This document shows, piece by piece, positions 25,446 through 35,331 of a DNA stretch of 64,000 bases (its first letter is position 1; every line of letters begins with the position of its first letter). This stretch comes from Aureispira sp. CCB-QB1 (lineage in GTDB: Bacteria > Bacteroidota > Bacteroidia > Chitinophagales > Saprospiraceae), in assembly GCF_000724545.1 (NCBI RefSeq), contig NZ_JHBV01000016.1:186001-250000 (forward strand). Direction: 5' to 3'. A model generated the notes under the pieces. That model was given only the letters and a program-made list of their open reading frames with translations. It made no database searches and had not been told where the DNA came from. The position numbers and the translations under genes were made by a program.

Positions 25446-26942
25446 ATGGATTTAGAAAGAAAAATAAAAAATCATCTAAAAAACACTAGCTCTTTAGAAG
25501 GTCTAGATGTAAATGATTTATGGAACAATATCGAAAAAGGACTAGAGGAGAATAAAGTGAAACAGTCCTCTCTTCTTTCTAATAAGAATCTTTTATTAGG
25601 AGCATTAATACTGTTGTTTATTCTAAGTGGAATTTTATGGATTTTATTTTACAACAACTCTAATACATTTGATAATAGCCGATCTACGCTGCATCTAGAA
25701 ACCAACGTTCCTTCTAATCATTCATATATCAATCCAATAGCTACACTCGCTAAGCAAGCTTCAAACTTGCCTATCGCCCACAATACTAGCAATAACCAGC
25801 TAAACAATAACTTATTTATTCCTAAAAACACGGCTTTCCCTAAGAATCAATCTACTCAGATAGTACCTTCTACTTCTCACAGCACAAACGTGAACCAACT
25901 AAACAATCAGCACATATCTACGCTCCAAAATAGATCCACTTCTAAGGGGAAAACTTCTCAGAAAGCACCTTCTGCTTCTTATAATACAAAACTAAATAAT
26001 TATCATACCACTACTCCTAAAAACACGACTTCTTCTGAGGATCAATCTACTCAGATAAACTCTCCTACTTCTGATAATACAAACGAAAGCCAACTAAATA
26101 ATCATAGTTCATCTACTATTAATAAAAATGCTGCCGCAGAGACACTCAATTGGAACAAAGGCAGTAAAAAAATAAAAACACTAGATATACAAAACCTATC
26201 CATCCAACTCCCACTAGAGCAAAAGCATACTACCCCTGAGCTAACAGATGCATTTTTTCTAAACAAAAGAACAAATAGAACAAAGTTCAACATCGGTTCT
26301 TTCTTAGGACTACACACGATCAAAAACATATTCTTTGCTCCTTCAAACAGTAACAATATAGGTCATCTTTTAAACGAAGGATACCAATACGAACTAGGCA
26401 CTTCTATTGGGGTTGAAGTAGAGTTTTATTTTTACAAAAACTTATTTGTCCTGACAGGATTTGAATACAACCAATCTATGAGCGAATTTAACTCAACTCA
26501 ATCGTGGGGCATCACTAGAGCCAACCCTATCTCTCCTACTGGTTATTCCAACGCCACAGCAACAAGAGTGGTCAAACATCATAATAAAATGACTTATTAT
26601 GCGATTCCTTTGTTCTTGGGGATACAAAAATCTATTGGTAGATTAAACTATGGAATTAGTCTTGGTATCCACTTTAATTTCACACAATCTCAAAAGGGAA
26701 AAACATTAGATCAATATAATAACATCGTCATGTTAGAGACAGAAGCAACTCCCTTTCCTGTTTCTAAATTCTTTATTTCCTACAGTTGCCGCCCTTTCAT
26801 CAGTTACAAAATCAATAAAAATATTACGATTCAACTACGAGTAGATGGAAGATACCAAAACTATGGTTTTTCAGATTTATATCAACTGAATCATGCGGCG
26901 GTATACATGGGCTTAGGTCTTGGTGCTCAGTTTAAGTTTTAA
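25446..26942 (+). CDS. Anti-sigma-like one-pass membrane protein with a C-terminal outer-membrane-type beta-barrel
   Basis: The ATG at 25446 (a TTG lies at 25440) gives 498 residues. Residues 1-40 are cytoplasmic-type and charged (IKNHLKN, LDVNDLWNNIEKGLEE), 44-70 are one transmembrane helix, and about 75-245 are an Asn/Ser/Thr-rich low-complexity linker with three imperfect repeats (QLNN...PKN...STQI). From about 275 to the end are alternating amphipathic strands ending in GLGAQFKF, as in PorT/OmpW-like barrels. It follows the sigma gene directly, suggesting an anti-sigma partner. A protein joining inner-membrane helix and barrel is topologically unusual, though Bacteroidota have similar proteins. 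Confidence 0.7.
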   Translation: MDLERKIKNHLKNTSSLEGLDVNDLWNNIEKGLEENKVKQSSLLSNKNLLLGALILLFILSGILWILFYNNSNTFDNSRSTLHLETNVPSNHSYINPIATLAKQASNLPIAHNTSNNQLNNNLFIPKNTAFPKNQSTQIVPSTSHSTNVNQLNNQHISTLQNRSTSKGKTSQKAPSASYNTKLNNYHTTTPKNTTSSEDQSTQINSPTSDNTNESQLNNHSSSTINKNAAAETLNWNKGSKKIKTLDIQNLSIQLPLEQKHTTPELTDAFFLNKRTNRTKFNIGSFLGLHTIKNIFFAPSNSNNIGHLLNEGYQYELGTSIGVEVEFYFYKNLFVLTGFEYNQSMSEFNSTQSWGITRANPISPTGYSNATATRVVKHHNKMTYYAIPLFLGIQKSIGRLNYGISLGIHFNFTQSQKGKTLDQYNNIVMLETEATPFPVSKFFISYSCRPFISYKINKNITIQLRVDGRYQNYGFSDLYQLNHAAVYMGLGLGAQFKF

Positions 26943-26997
26943 GAGGTAAATAGAGTAAAGATGTTTTTTTGTTGTGGGAAGTCTATTTTTATATTCT

Positions 26998-27414
26998 TTA
27001 GCGAGATCCTAAATGAAGTATTAGCTTCCCACACATAATAGGAGTATTAGGAGCCGCTTCATATCTAAATTGTTTAACACACCGCATAAGCAAATCAATA
27101 GTTTCTTGACTTAGAGAATCAACCTCACTTTTAACAAATTTTACACGTTCTACAACGCCTTCTTCGTTTATACAAATATCAAGAATAGCTTTATTTGTTG
27201 GCTTTCGATTCAGTTCATTTTGATATTCCTTGCACATTTGTATTACCTTCCTAGATCCACTTTCTTGTCTTTCTTTTTCATTTTTTACATCATAAATAAC
27301 GACTTCTCCTGGCAAAGTAATATTCATTTTCTTCTTCGTAGTATCTTCAACGACAACTATCTCTTTTTTTATGACATTTCCATCTTTTTCTTTTTTGAAC
27401 TTTAGAATATTCAT
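26998..27414 (-). CDS. TonB C-terminal-like domain protein (possibly the second half of a split gene)
   Basis: With the ATG at 27414 it has 138 residues. The C-terminal part (NKAILDICINEEGVVERVKFVKS, then TIDLLMRCVKQFRYEAAPN) has the fold pattern of TonB/AgmX-type C-terminal domains, which grip outer-membrane transporters. It lacks the signal or transmembrane anchor expected for such a protein. Its start codon overlaps the stop of the upstream small gene in an ATGA, and that upstream product carries a signal peptide. So either the two are translationally coupled, or a frameshift split one protein. It converges on the barrel gene. Confidence 0.6.
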   Translation of the reverse strand: MNILKFKKEKDGNVIKKEIVVVEDTTKKKMNITLPGEVVIYDVKNEKERQESGSRKVIQMCKEYQNELNRKPTNKAILDICINEEGVVERVKFVKSEVDSLSQETIDLLMRCVKQFRYEAAPNTPIMCGKLILHLGSR

Positions 27415-27614
27415 TCCTTTCCTAAGGAAATTTTCGTGTAGATATCTTTTTTTATCTCTCCCCAATCAGATTCATTTAGAACTAAATAGCAATCTTTGTT
27501 TGTTTTTATAAACCAAGTAACAAGTTCTCGCGCATTCTTTTCGATACAAGAGGGATCCTGTTTCACTATAATACCATAACTCATTAAAAACAATGCAAGA
27601 AATAATAATTTCAT
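27411..27614 (-). CDS. Small exported protein coupled to the TonB-like gene
   Basis: 67 residues with an N-terminal signal peptide (MKLLFLALFLMSYGIIV) and two mature cysteines; ends DIYTKISLGKE. I do not recognise it. It lies directly upstream of, and overlaps by four bases (ATGA), the TonB-like gene. The join reads plausibly as one protein, exported N-terminus plus TonB-like domain, if one base were lost or gained at the overlap. Sequencing-error, programmed frameshift and true two-gene coupling cannot be distinguished from this sequence. Confidence 0.55.
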   Translation of the reverse strand: MKLLFLALFLMSYGIIVKQDPSCIEKNARELVTWFIKTNKDCYLVLNESDWGEIKKDIYTKISLGKE

Positions 27615-27822
27615 ATTTAGGTGTAAAAAACATTAGTTACTCGTAACCTAGAGTGTGTGCTAGGTTTATAAAGAATTTAATGTAATAAGTAATATTCAAT
27701 AACTAGTAAGTACCCTCGTCCCTATTTCTCTATCTAAAACCCACGGTTATTGCCCATACCTCCAACCAAAAGAAAATCTATCCCAATTGAATCTACTTCA
27801 TTATTGGCTAAGGTATAAACAG

Positions 27823-27854
27823 AAAAAGCTGCTCAGAAATTCATCTAAGCAGCT
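27823..27854 (-). terminator. Terminator of rplS
   Basis: AGCTGCTCAGA (27827-27837) pairs with TCTAAGCAGCT (27844-27854), 11 positions with one G-U. The A-run 27823-27827 gives a U-tract on the minus strand, just beyond rplS. Confidence 0.7.
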
Positions 27855-27880
27855 GTATATTTTTAATACAATAAGTAGTC

Positions 27881-28309
27881 TTATTTGTATACTTTTTCTT
27901 CCCAAGCCCAAGTAGCTCTACGAGTCTTACCTTTCATGCTGGCATCCAATTTTTTAGTAAATTGCTTTTCTCTAATACGAGCAGATTTACCTGTCAATTC
28001 ACGCAAGTAGTATAAACGTGCACGACGAACGTTTCCTTTTTTCAAGTTCTTAACAGAAGCAACTGCTGGAGAATTGAAAGGGAATACACGCTCTACACCT
28101 ACACCATGAGAGATTTTGCGAACTGTAAATGTCTTAGAAGTTCCAGAACCTTTAATTTGGATAACATCTCCACGGAAAACTTGAATACGTTCTTTACTTC
28201 CCTCAATAATTTTATAGCTTACAGCAACAGTATCACCTGATTTAAAGAAATCATAATCAGTAATATCACGAGCTGTTTGTTTTTCTACGAAGTTGATTAA
28301 ATCGTTCAT
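27881..28309 (-). CDS. rplS: 50S ribosomal protein L19
   Basis: A 142-residue L19, which sits at the interface of the 30S and 50S subunits. FKSGDTVAVSYKIIEG, ERIQVFRGDVIQIKG, FTVRKISHGVGVERVFPFNS and RRARLYYLRELTGKSARIRE are the family's signatures. It has a C-terminal extension of about 25 residues compared with the 115-residue E. coli protein, ending TWAWEEKVYK, which I think is typical of Bacteroidota. It is transcribed alone, with a TATCTTTG box 55 bases upstream and a terminator downstream. The rpsP-rimM-trmD genes that often precede it are not adjacent here. Confidence 0.97.
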   Translation of the reverse strand: MNDLINFVEKQTARDITDYDFFKSGDTVAVSYKIIEGSKERIQVFRGDVIQIKGSGTSKTFTVRKISHGVGVERVFPFNSPAVASVKNLKKGNVRRARLYYLRELTGKSARIREKQFTKKLDASMKGKTRRATWAWEEKVYK

Positions 28310-28363
28310 TACAATGTATATTTATATTGCTAGTTTTTCTAGTCTTGTTTACAAAAGCGTTGG

Positions 28364-28371
28364 CAAAGATA
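28364..28371 (-). promoter_or_regulatory. Possible -7 promoter box for rplS
   Basis: On the minus strand this reads TATCTTTG, an exact TAnnTTTG match, 55 bases before the rplS start. No clear -33 box. The remaining 364-base gap up to the next gene is AT-rich, with no other gene seen. Confidence 0.45.
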
Positions 28372-28673
28372 ACATTATTTTTTAAACTCTCCTTATTTTA
28401 TCGAAAAAAACCCTTGTTTTATATACTTTTTTTTCAATCCTTTAGCTTATCTCAGCATGAACCTTAGTATATCAATTATTGAAAACAACCTGCTATCTTC
28501 TGAACCCTTCTATTCAAATTACAACAACACATTACTTATCAAGCCATTAAGACAAAAAACTACTTTATGAACATCACTAAATTAAGTAAAAAGAGCTTTT
28601 GTAAAAAGAGCTAAACTACTTATTTTTATTAGACGTTATTACAAATCTATTTGCAAAACCAAAATTGTTAAAA

Positions 28674-30023
28674 ATGTCTACGGATTTATATGGTGTTAGA
28701 GTGTTGCGTTCATCTCCACAACAGAAAGAACTTACCCTCAAAGTCATTGTCATTTATTATCATGTTGCTAAAAAATACTATATGCCTCTACCTACAGACT
28801 ATAGTTTTTTTCTTAGAGTGCTAATGAATACTGCTTCCGAAAAGGATGCCATCAAACAAGAAATTAGCATTGATAATATTTGCAATGAAGCATGGGTCAA
28901 TAAAAATACTTCTCAATTTATCGCCAAGGTGCATCAAACCAATAAACTCAATGACAACATAAAAAGCTACAAAGGGTACTCAGACTTTTATCATGTACAA
29001 GCTGGTGGAAACTGGCTTCAAGAAGAAAAGCTAGTCCAAGCTACTTATACCATCCAAGTATCTGATGGTAAGTACATCGAGCACTTAACAGAAGGCATGA
29101 CATGGGATACGACTGCCTACGATACCAATAGCTCTAATACGCCCAAAATTCCTTATACTCACCAATCAGATCATCTGAATGCTTTTGCTCCTGACTTATC
29201 GTCTTCGCTTCACACCCTCATTCCATTTAATCATTCAGATGATGGCGACATTGAGTTAACAGATTTTTCATTTTCGCCTGATGGAGCAGTACTTTTTGCT
29301 TATGGTGAACAATTCAATCTTGCATCTAGAGAACGTACTTATTTTCTAATTGCTTACAATACGCAAACATGGACAGAAGAGTCTCGAATAAAAATTAACA
29401 AAGAAGATCGAAAAAATATTATACCATATAAAACATATGCTATTTGGGCACCTTATAAAATTCAAATGATATGGAAAGATGCCGCAGAGGCTACTCTACC
29501 CAAAGCAAAAAAGGTAGATTACATATCTTCTTCTAAGCAATACATTATGAGTGCCCATGGCAAGTACCTTCAATTATACGACTTAGAGGGTAACAAGACA
29601 ATTCAAATACCTCAAAAGAAAAAAAGTACCCATGCCACCTTCTCTCCGCAAGAGCAGTACATTGCGCTTGGTGGTGAACACAATCAAGTATATGTTTATG
29701 ACTTAACAACGCATGAAGAGCTCGCTTGTATTAGCATTCCCCAAACCAAAGCCACTAGGAAAAGAACTAGATCCTGTGCTTTTGATTCAACAGGGAATTA
29801 CTTGATGGTTGTTTCAAATGATCAAAAAAAGATCTTTATCTATGACTGGCAACAAGGAGAATTGGTATTTTTCTACGATAGCCAAGGTTCTGATTATATA
29901 GAAAAAGCAACTTGGTCTCCCGATGGGGCATACATTGCCGTTCAAAGTACCTATAATAATTACTACACTTCACCGAATCCATCAGGTCCAGCGGGTTATA
30001 TTCAAATATTTAAAAACAAATAA
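28674..30023 (+). CDS. Unrecognised protein with C-terminal WD40-like repeats
   Basis: The ATG at 28674 (a TTG lies at 28665) gives 449 residues. The N-terminal ~180 residues are unrecognised. The C-terminal half has beta-propeller repeats: DFSFSPDGAVLFAYG, HATFSPQEQYIALGG, SCAFDSTGNYLMVVS and ATWSPDGAYIAVQS, each with the hydrophobic-FSPDG core that marks WD40-type blades. No signal peptide or membrane segment is evident, so it may be cytoplasmic. The function is unknown; propellers usually serve protein binding. It is on its own between the divergent rplS and the convergent dnaK. Confidence 0.7.
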   Translation: MSTDLYGVRVLRSSPQQKELTLKVIVIYYHVAKKYYMPLPTDYSFFLRVLMNTASEKDAIKQEISIDNICNEAWVNKNTSQFIAKVHQTNKLNDNIKSYKGYSDFYHVQAGGNWLQEEKLVQATYTIQVSDGKYIEHLTEGMTWDTTAYDTNSSNTPKIPYTHQSDHLNAFAPDLSSSLHTLIPFNHSDDGDIELTDFSFSPDGAVLFAYGEQFNLASRERTYFLIAYNTQTWTEESRIKINKEDRKNIIPYKTYAIWAPYKIQMIWKDAAEATLPKAKKVDYISSSKQYIMSAHGKYLQLYDLEGNKTIQIPQKKKSTHATFSPQEQYIALGGEHNQVYVYDLTTHEELACISIPQTKATRKRTRSCAFDSTGNYLMVVSNDQKKIFIYDWQQGELVFFYDSQGSDYIEKATWSPDGAYIAVQSTYNNYYTSPNPSGPAGYIQIFKNK

Positions 30024-30072
30024 TTTTTATACAAACGTCCAATACACACTTTGTTGGTCATATCAATAAAAA

Positions 30073-30100
30073 AGCGACTATTGATCTTTCAATAGTCGCT
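30073..30100. terminator. Bidirectional terminator between the WD40-like gene and dnaK
   Basis: AGCGACTATTGA (30073-30084) and TCAATAGTCGCT (30089-30100) form a perfect 12-bp stem with a 4-base loop, flanked by A-rich and T-rich sequence on the two sides. Confidence 0.85.
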
Positions 30101-30122
30101 CATTTTATTTAGGACAACACTC

Positions 30123-32039
30123 TTAAGAGTTTTTATCGTTGTCTACTTCTTCAAATTCTACATCTGTTACATCCTCTCCATCTTGGTTACCACCTGTATT
30201 GGTATTGTCAGCAGTTGGATTTCCTTGAGGACCTTGTTGAGCATTTGGATCCATGTTTTGAGTAGCAGCAGCCCAAGCAGCATTAACAGCTTCTAATTCA
30301 CGGTTGATTGCATCAACATCTTGGCGTTGGTGTGCTTCTTTCAATTTAGCCAAAGCACCTTCTAAATTTGATTTAGCGTCAGCAGGAATTTTGTCTCCAT
30401 ATTCTTCCAATTGCTTTTCAGTTTGGAAGATAACAGAATCCGCTTCATTGATTTTATCAACAGTCTCACGTGCTTTTTTATCTGCTTCAGCATTTGCCTC
30501 TGCTTCATTTTTCATGCGTTGGATTTCATCCTCTGTAAGTCCTGTTGATGCCTCAATACGAATAGACTGCTCTTTTCCTGTTTTATTTTCTTTTGCAGAA
30601 ACTTTTAAGATACCATTCGCATCAATGTCAAAAGTTACTTCGATTTGTGCTTCCCCACGACGCATTGGAGGGATGCCATCTAAGTTAAATCGACCGATAG
30701 AACGGTTTTGATTAGCCATTGGACGCTCTCCTTGCAATACATTGATCTCTACAGAAGGTTGGTTGTCTTGTGCTGTTGAGAAAATTTGAGATTTACTAGA
30801 AGGAATCGTTGTATTAGCTTCAATTACTTTTGTAAATACACCACCCATTGTTTCGATACCTAAAGACAAAGGCGTAACGTCTAGCAATAAAACATCTTTT
30901 ACATCTCCAGTCAATACACCGCCTTGAATGGCAGCACCCAAAGCTACTACTTCGTCAGGATTAACGCTTCTGTTTGGTTTTTTGTTAAAGAATTTTTCAA
31001 CAGCATCTTGAATAGCAGGGATACGAGTAGATCCACCTACCATGATTACTTCGTCAATATCAGCCAAAGACAATCCTGCATCTTCCAATGCTTGTTTACA
31101 AGGCTCAATAGTACGTTTTACCAAACCATCTACCAATTGCTCGAATTTAGAACGGCTCAATGTTCTTACCAAGTGTTTTGCACCTGATGGTCCAAAAGAG
31201 ATGTATGGCAAGTTAATGTCCGTACTGTTAGCAGAAGAAAGCTCAATTTTAGCTTTTTCAGCAGCATCTTTTAGACGTTGCAAAGCCTCTGCATTTTGAG
31301 AAATATCTTCTCCTTCTTGCTCTTTAAATTCAGCCATCAACCACTCCATGATCACACGGTCAAAGTCATCACCACCTAAATGCGTATCACCATTAGTAGA
31401 TTTTACTTCAAATACACCGCCACCCAATTCTAGGATAGAAACGTCAAAAGTTCCTCCACCTAAATCGTAAACAACGATTTTCATATCTTTGTCACCTTTA
31501 TCTAAACCATAAGCCAATGCAGCAGCAGTAGGCTCATTGATGATACGGCGAACTTTCAAACCAGCAATTTCACCAGCTTCTTTGGTTGCTTGACGTTGAG
31601 AGTCGTTAAAGTAAGCAGGTACTGTTACAACTGCTTCTGTTACTTCTTGTCCCAAATAGTCTTCAGCAATTTTTTTCATTTTTTGCAACACCATAGCAGA
31701 AATTTCCTGTGGTGTATATTCTCTGTCGTCAATTTGTACACGAACAGTATCGTTATTACCTTTCTTTACTTCATAAGGCATTTGCTCTGCTTCAGTAGAA
31801 ATTTCGCTGTAGCGAACTCCCATGAAACGTTTAATAGACATGATTGTGCGTTTTGGATTTGTGATCGCTTGACGCTTTGCAGGGTCTCCGATTTTACGCT
31901 CACCGTTATCCAAAAAACCGATAATAGAAGGAGTGGTACGTTTACCTTCGTTATTGGTAATCACCACTGGTTCGTTTCCCTCCATAACAGCAACACAAGA
32001 GTTGGTTGTTCCTAAGTCAATACCAATGATTTTGCTCAT
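30123..32039 (-). CDS. dnaK: Molecular chaperone DnaK (Hsp70)
   Basis: A full-length (638 residues) Hsp70. [17 protein letters not shown] begins the actin-like ATPase domain, [35 protein letters not shown] and [15 protein letters not shown] are its other phosphate-binding segments, and the linker [18 protein letters not shown] leads to the peptide-binding domain. The C-terminus has the usual Gly/Asn/Asp-rich linker and ends in an acidic EEVD-like tail (DVEFEEVD). It refolds proteins with DnaJ and GrpE, which are not adjacent here. It is monocistronic and probably has its own promoter, as a terminator separates it from the upstream gene. Confidence 0.98.
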   Translation of the reverse strand: MSKIIGIDLGTTNSCVAVMEGNEPVVITNNEGKRTTPSIIGFLDNGERKIGDPAKRQAITNPKRTIMSIKRFMGVRYSEISTEAEQMPYEVKKGNNDTVRVQIDDREYTPQEISAMVLQKMKKIAEDYLGQEVTEAVVTVPAYFNDSQRQATKEAGEIAGLKVRRIINEPTAAALAYGLDKGDKDMKIVVYDLGGGTFDVSILELGGGVFEVKSTNGDTHLGGDDFDRVIMEWLMAEFKEQEGEDISQNAEALQRLKDAAEKAKIELSSANSTDINLPYISFGPSGAKHLVRTLSRSKFEQLVDGLVKRTIEPCKQALEDAGLSLADIDEVIMVGGSTRIPAIQDAVEKFFNKKPNRSVNPDEVVALGAAIQGGVLTGDVKDVLLLDVTPLSLGIETMGGVFTKVIEANTTIPSSKSQIFSTAQDNQPSVEINVLQGERPMANQNRSIGRFNLDGIPPMRRGEAQIEVTFDIDANGILKVSAKENKTGKEQSIRIEASTGLTEDEIQRMKNEAEANAEADKKARETVDKINEADSVIFQTEKQLEEYGDKIPADAKSNLEGALAKLKEAHQRQDVDAINRELEAVNAAWAAATQNMDPNAQQGPQGNPTADNTNTGGNQDGEDVTDVEFEEVDNDKNS

Positions 32040-32240
32040 AATTTATTATTTATTTATTAAGTGTTTTTAATTAATGTCGATTCTTTTTGAACAAGATTAT
32101 TTTTTTGCTCACTCCTATATAAACAAGGGATATACCATTCTAAAAAAAATGTTAAATTGACATATTTAGAATCTATTGAGGTATATTTTGTCCGATTTAC
32201 GTCTGTCAATATGTCAAAATGTCTAGCTAACATGCTCTAA
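32040..32240. other. Gene-free region upstream of dnaK
   Basis: An AT-rich stretch that must contain the dnaK promoter. I saw no CIRCE-like inverted repeat (TTAGCACTC-N9-GAGTGCTAA) and no clear TAnnTTTG box on the minus strand. Confidence 0.4.
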
Positions 32241-32283
32241 AAAGAGGAAGCCATTTGCAAGAATTTCTCACAAATGGCTTCCT
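32241..32283 (-). terminator. Terminator after the lipoprotein gene at 32349
   Basis: AGGAAGCCATTTG (32245-32257) pairs perfectly with CAAATGGCTTCCT (32271-32283), with an A-rich stretch on its left side that gives U residues on the minus strand. Confidence 0.8.
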
Positions 32284-32348
32284 ATAGAACACGAATACTA
32301 GTGTTTAAAATTCGTGATCTACTATTTTTTTATTAAAACTCCTTACAA

Positions 32349-33470
32349 TTAAAAACAAGGAGAACTTGATTCGAATCCTAGTTTTCGGGTAAGATCACTG
32401 TTACTCAAGTATTCGTAAGATAAATTAGACATTCTCATTAATTTAGGATCAGAAGGTCGATCAACACGCTCTACACGATCAGAGGTGGCAAATACCCCAT
32501 ATCCATCTTGAATATTAGAATAAGGCTCTGATGGGTACAACCCTCCTGTATATCCTTCATTTGCTTTTCTAGCTAGAATATAGTCTCTCAAACTAGCAGA
32601 ACCTCCATCAATATAAACTTCCAAATATCCAGCACAACGTCTTATGCTTGTTCCTGTAACATCGGATAAAGTTCTCTCTAAAAATTGATAAAAGGCTTCC
32701 CCATTAATAACTTGCTTCGTTTGGTTTGATACCACAGGAATAAAATCACTTGCCGCAACCCACTCAACACTTTTACTAACAAGTGTTCCTGGTACTTGCG
32801 CACCTTGATTGTCCACTTCGTACTCTTTGTAATGAAAACGGAATTTGTAATCATAAATAGAAGCAAAACCATTTCCTGTCATTTCTACTGTCAAAGAATT
32901 AAATACTTCTTCGTTCTGATTATTAAAACCTCTCCAAGCAATAGGTTTTAAAGGCACTAAAGAATAAGCTGGAGTGGTAAAAATTCTAGTACTCTCTCCT
33001 CTAACCGACTCTGAACTAGCATAAAAAACATTTCCAGTCTTCTTATTATCGATTTTCAATAATAAATTATGACCAGTTGTTCCTGTTGTTTTATAAGCAT
33101 AACTTGGATTGTTTTGGAATATCCCATCTTCTCTGCTAATACCTTCATCTGCTAAGTTTACTCGAACAAGAGGTCTAATCCATGGCAATGTATCTCCTGT
33201 TGTATTATTGATATAATATAATTCGATGTCCACTTCATTCGGGTCGAAATATAAAGAATCTGCTATTTGGGCTACTTCTAATGCACTTTGATTAGGTGGC
33301 AAATACGCCCGCTCTACTCGAATATAATGCACTGAATCTTGACGATTAACCACACCATAAACAACCGGAATATCTTTCCAAACTCCAATCACTTCAACTT
33401 CATTTGAACAACTGTACTGTGTACATAGTACAACTCCTACAAAAAAAGCAAATACAAATTTCAACTTCAT
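32349..33470 (-). CDS. Unassigned exported lipoprotein (DUF4249-like in layout)
   Basis: A 373-residue predicted lipoprotein: signal peptide, then CTQYSC with Cys about residue 21. The mature part is beta-rich (VYGVVNRQDSVHYIRVERAYL, VDIELYYINNTTGDTLPW, YDYKFRFHYKEYEVDN) and ends with a Cys-Phe. The opening, with a short strand-rich domain on presumed extracellular polymer-binding scaffolds, is reminiscent of DUF4249 proteins, but the match is loose and I do not claim it. It is transcribed alone between its own terminator and a 529-base gene-free gap. An HMM search would decide the family. Confidence 0.6.
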   Translation of the reverse strand: MKLKFVFAFFVGVVLCTQYSCSNEVEVIGVWKDIPVVYGVVNRQDSVHYIRVERAYLPPNQSALEVAQIADSLYFDPNEVDIELYYINNTTGDTLPWIRPLVRVNLADEGISREDGIFQNNPSYAYKTTGTTGHNLLLKIDNKKTGNVFYASSESVRGESTRIFTTPAYSLVPLKPIAWRGFNNQNEEVFNSLTVEMTGNGFASIYDYKFRFHYKEYEVDNQGAQVPGTLVSKSVEWVAASDFIPVVSNQTKQVINGEAFYQFLERTLSDVTGTSIRRCAGYLEVYIDGGSASLRDYILARKANEGYTGGLYPSEPYSNIQDGYGVFATSDRVERVDRPSDPKLMRMSNLSYEYLSNSDLTRKLGFESSSPCF

Positions 33471-33999
33471 TTCATTTCATTTAAAAAACTAAAAAATAGT
33501 GATGTACTGTAATATTATATTAAGTGAGGACAATTTACGAAAGTGCACAAAACTAAGGAATATCTTTCAAGATTAGGGTATGATTGTGCAATAATAGAGT
33601 AATATTTGTCCAGCCAACAATTAATTCTCATCTTTACAGTACAAAGAGTACGTTCAAAATTATTAACGATGATAACCAAACGTTTAGAAACTTAAAATTA
33701 TCATACAATGATATTAGTAGATAGCATTTTAATTTGGACTTGATGCTTTAGTTTGTTTAAACATTCTGCCTACATTCAAGCAAAAAAAATTAAACCTTTG
33801 ATTATCATTACTTTTTTTTTTAAAACTTACTCTAAAATAATCATCTAAGAAATTATTTTGAAAGCTTCTTTATTATAAATAGCTACAAAATAAGTTATTT
33901 TAAACTATTACAACAAAACATTTAGAAAGCTCTTGTATGATTTAAACGTATTCAATAATACACATAGAGGGGTTGACTACAACTATTTAACTAACTATC
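33471..33999. other. 529-base gene-free gap between the lipoprotein and panB
   Basis: AT-rich and without a convincing open frame. On the minus strand it contains a TAGTTTTG box (33548-33555), an exact TAnnTTTG match that could serve the lipoprotein gene. It also has several short GATTATCA-type pieces, which recur in the repeat regions described below. Confidence 0.4.
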
Positions 34000-34815
34000 A
34001 TGTCTGTTCATAAACCAATAAAGAAAATAACAACGCATGTTTTGCTTGCGATGAAACAACGCCAAGAGAAAATATCTATGCTTACAGCTTATGACTACTC
34101 AATGGCGCGTATCCTTGATGCCGCAGGAATCGACATCTTACTAGTTGGTGATTCTGCCTCTAATGTTATGGCAGGTCACGAAACAACATTGCCAATTACA
34201 TTAGACCACATGATTTATCATGCTCAATCCGTTGTTCGTGCTATTAATCGTGCATTTGTTGTTGTTGATTTACCCTTCGGATCGTACCAAGGAAACTCCA
34301 AAGAAGCTCTAGCCTCTACCATTCGCATTATGAAAGAATCTGGCGCCCATGCTGTAAAACTAGAGGGAGGAATTGAAATTAAAGAATCCATTACACGTAT
34401 TTTGAGTGCTGGCGTACCTGTTATGGGACACTTGGGACTAACCCCTCAGTCTATTTATAAATTTGGAACGTACTCTGTTCGTGCCAAAGAAGAAGCTGAG
34501 GCAGCACAATTACTTGAAGATGCCAAACTTCTAGAAGAATTAGGTTGCTTTGCCATCATCTTAGAAAAAATTCCAGCCAAACTAGGCAAACAAGTTGCTG
34601 AGTCCGTTTCAATTCCAGTAATTGGCATTGGTGCTGGTCCTCATGTAGATGGTCAAGTACTAGTAACACACGATATGATGGGGATTACTAAAGATTTTCA
34701 ACCTCGTTTCTTAAGAAGATACTTGGAGCTTTTTGATGATATGAAAGAGGCGACAGAACGATATATTAGCGATGTCAAAAGCGGCGATTTTCCAAACGAT
34801 AAGGAACAGTATTAA
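34000..34815 (+). CDS. panB: 3-methyl-2-oxobutanoate hydroxymethyltransferase
   Basis: A 271-residue PanB, which makes ketopantoate from ketoisovalerate using methylenetetrahydrofolate, the first step in pantothenate synthesis. The signature segments are [49 protein letters not shown] and GHLGLTPQS, and the catalytic/Mg-binding [22 protein letters not shown] and DMMG are intact. It is monocistronic here, well separated from panC (15458-16309). The start is ATG at 34000. No terminator was recognised; the repeat region starting at 34864 follows. Confidence 0.97.
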   Translation: MSVHKPIKKITTHVLLAMKQRQEKISMLTAYDYSMARILDAAGIDILLVGDSASNVMAGHETTLPITLDHMIYHAQSVVRAINRAFVVVDLPFGSYQGNSKEALASTIRIMKESGAHAVKLEGGIEIKESITRILSAGVPVMGHLGLTPQSIYKFGTYSVRAKEEAEAAQLLEDAKLLEELGCFAIILEKIPAKLGKQVAESVSIPVIGIGAGPHVDGQVLVTHDMMGITKDFQPRFLRRYLELFDDMKEATERYISDVKSGDFPNDKEQY

Positions 34816-34863
34816 AAACTGCTTGTAGCTCATGCCGCTATAATAACTTATCATGTTCTCAAA

Positions 34864-35310
34864 TAGTAGTTCGTTGATTACTTCGTGAGGTTGCTATTCG
34901 CTTACGTTATTTACTTTTTTTAACAAAAAGATAAAAACAACATTCATATTATTTTTCAACGACCACGTAATAACAGCGCAGCCAACTATTGAAGAGAGAC
35001 ATCTAAAATAAAATTAAGAAAGGTGCTGAGGCAATCGGTCAATTGGAACATTAAACGCAACAATTTTCTAGTTGACCGATTATCTTAAACTACCTGTACC
35101 CATACACTCTAGATCTTAACTCGTCAAATATTCGGTTATAAATTGACTTGTATTGATTTGTCAGTGGTGACCTACCATTATTTATTATAAGCGATTACTT
35201 ACTTATCAATAGTTTGTTGAAACCACGCAGTAGCAACATAGGCAACTTGCTGATTAGAGTTGTCCACGCTACCACACACAGTAGCACCGTAACGAATCAA
35301 CGAACTACTA
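34864..35310. repeat. Inverted-repeat-bounded intergenic element A
   Basis: A 447-base stretch is bounded by perfect 16-bp inverted ends: TAGTAGTTCGTTGATT (34864-34879) and AATCAACGAACTACTA (35295-35310). Inside are two related direct segments (ACCACG-pieces at 34961-34986 and 35221-35246, 18 of 26 bases the same) and ATCAATAGTTTGTTGA (35205-35220), close to pieces of element C. It has no coding frame, so it resembles a non-autonomous MITE-like element. No target-site duplication was confirmed. Confidence 0.5.
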
Positions 35311-35331
35311 ATTCATATTACTATTTTTCAA

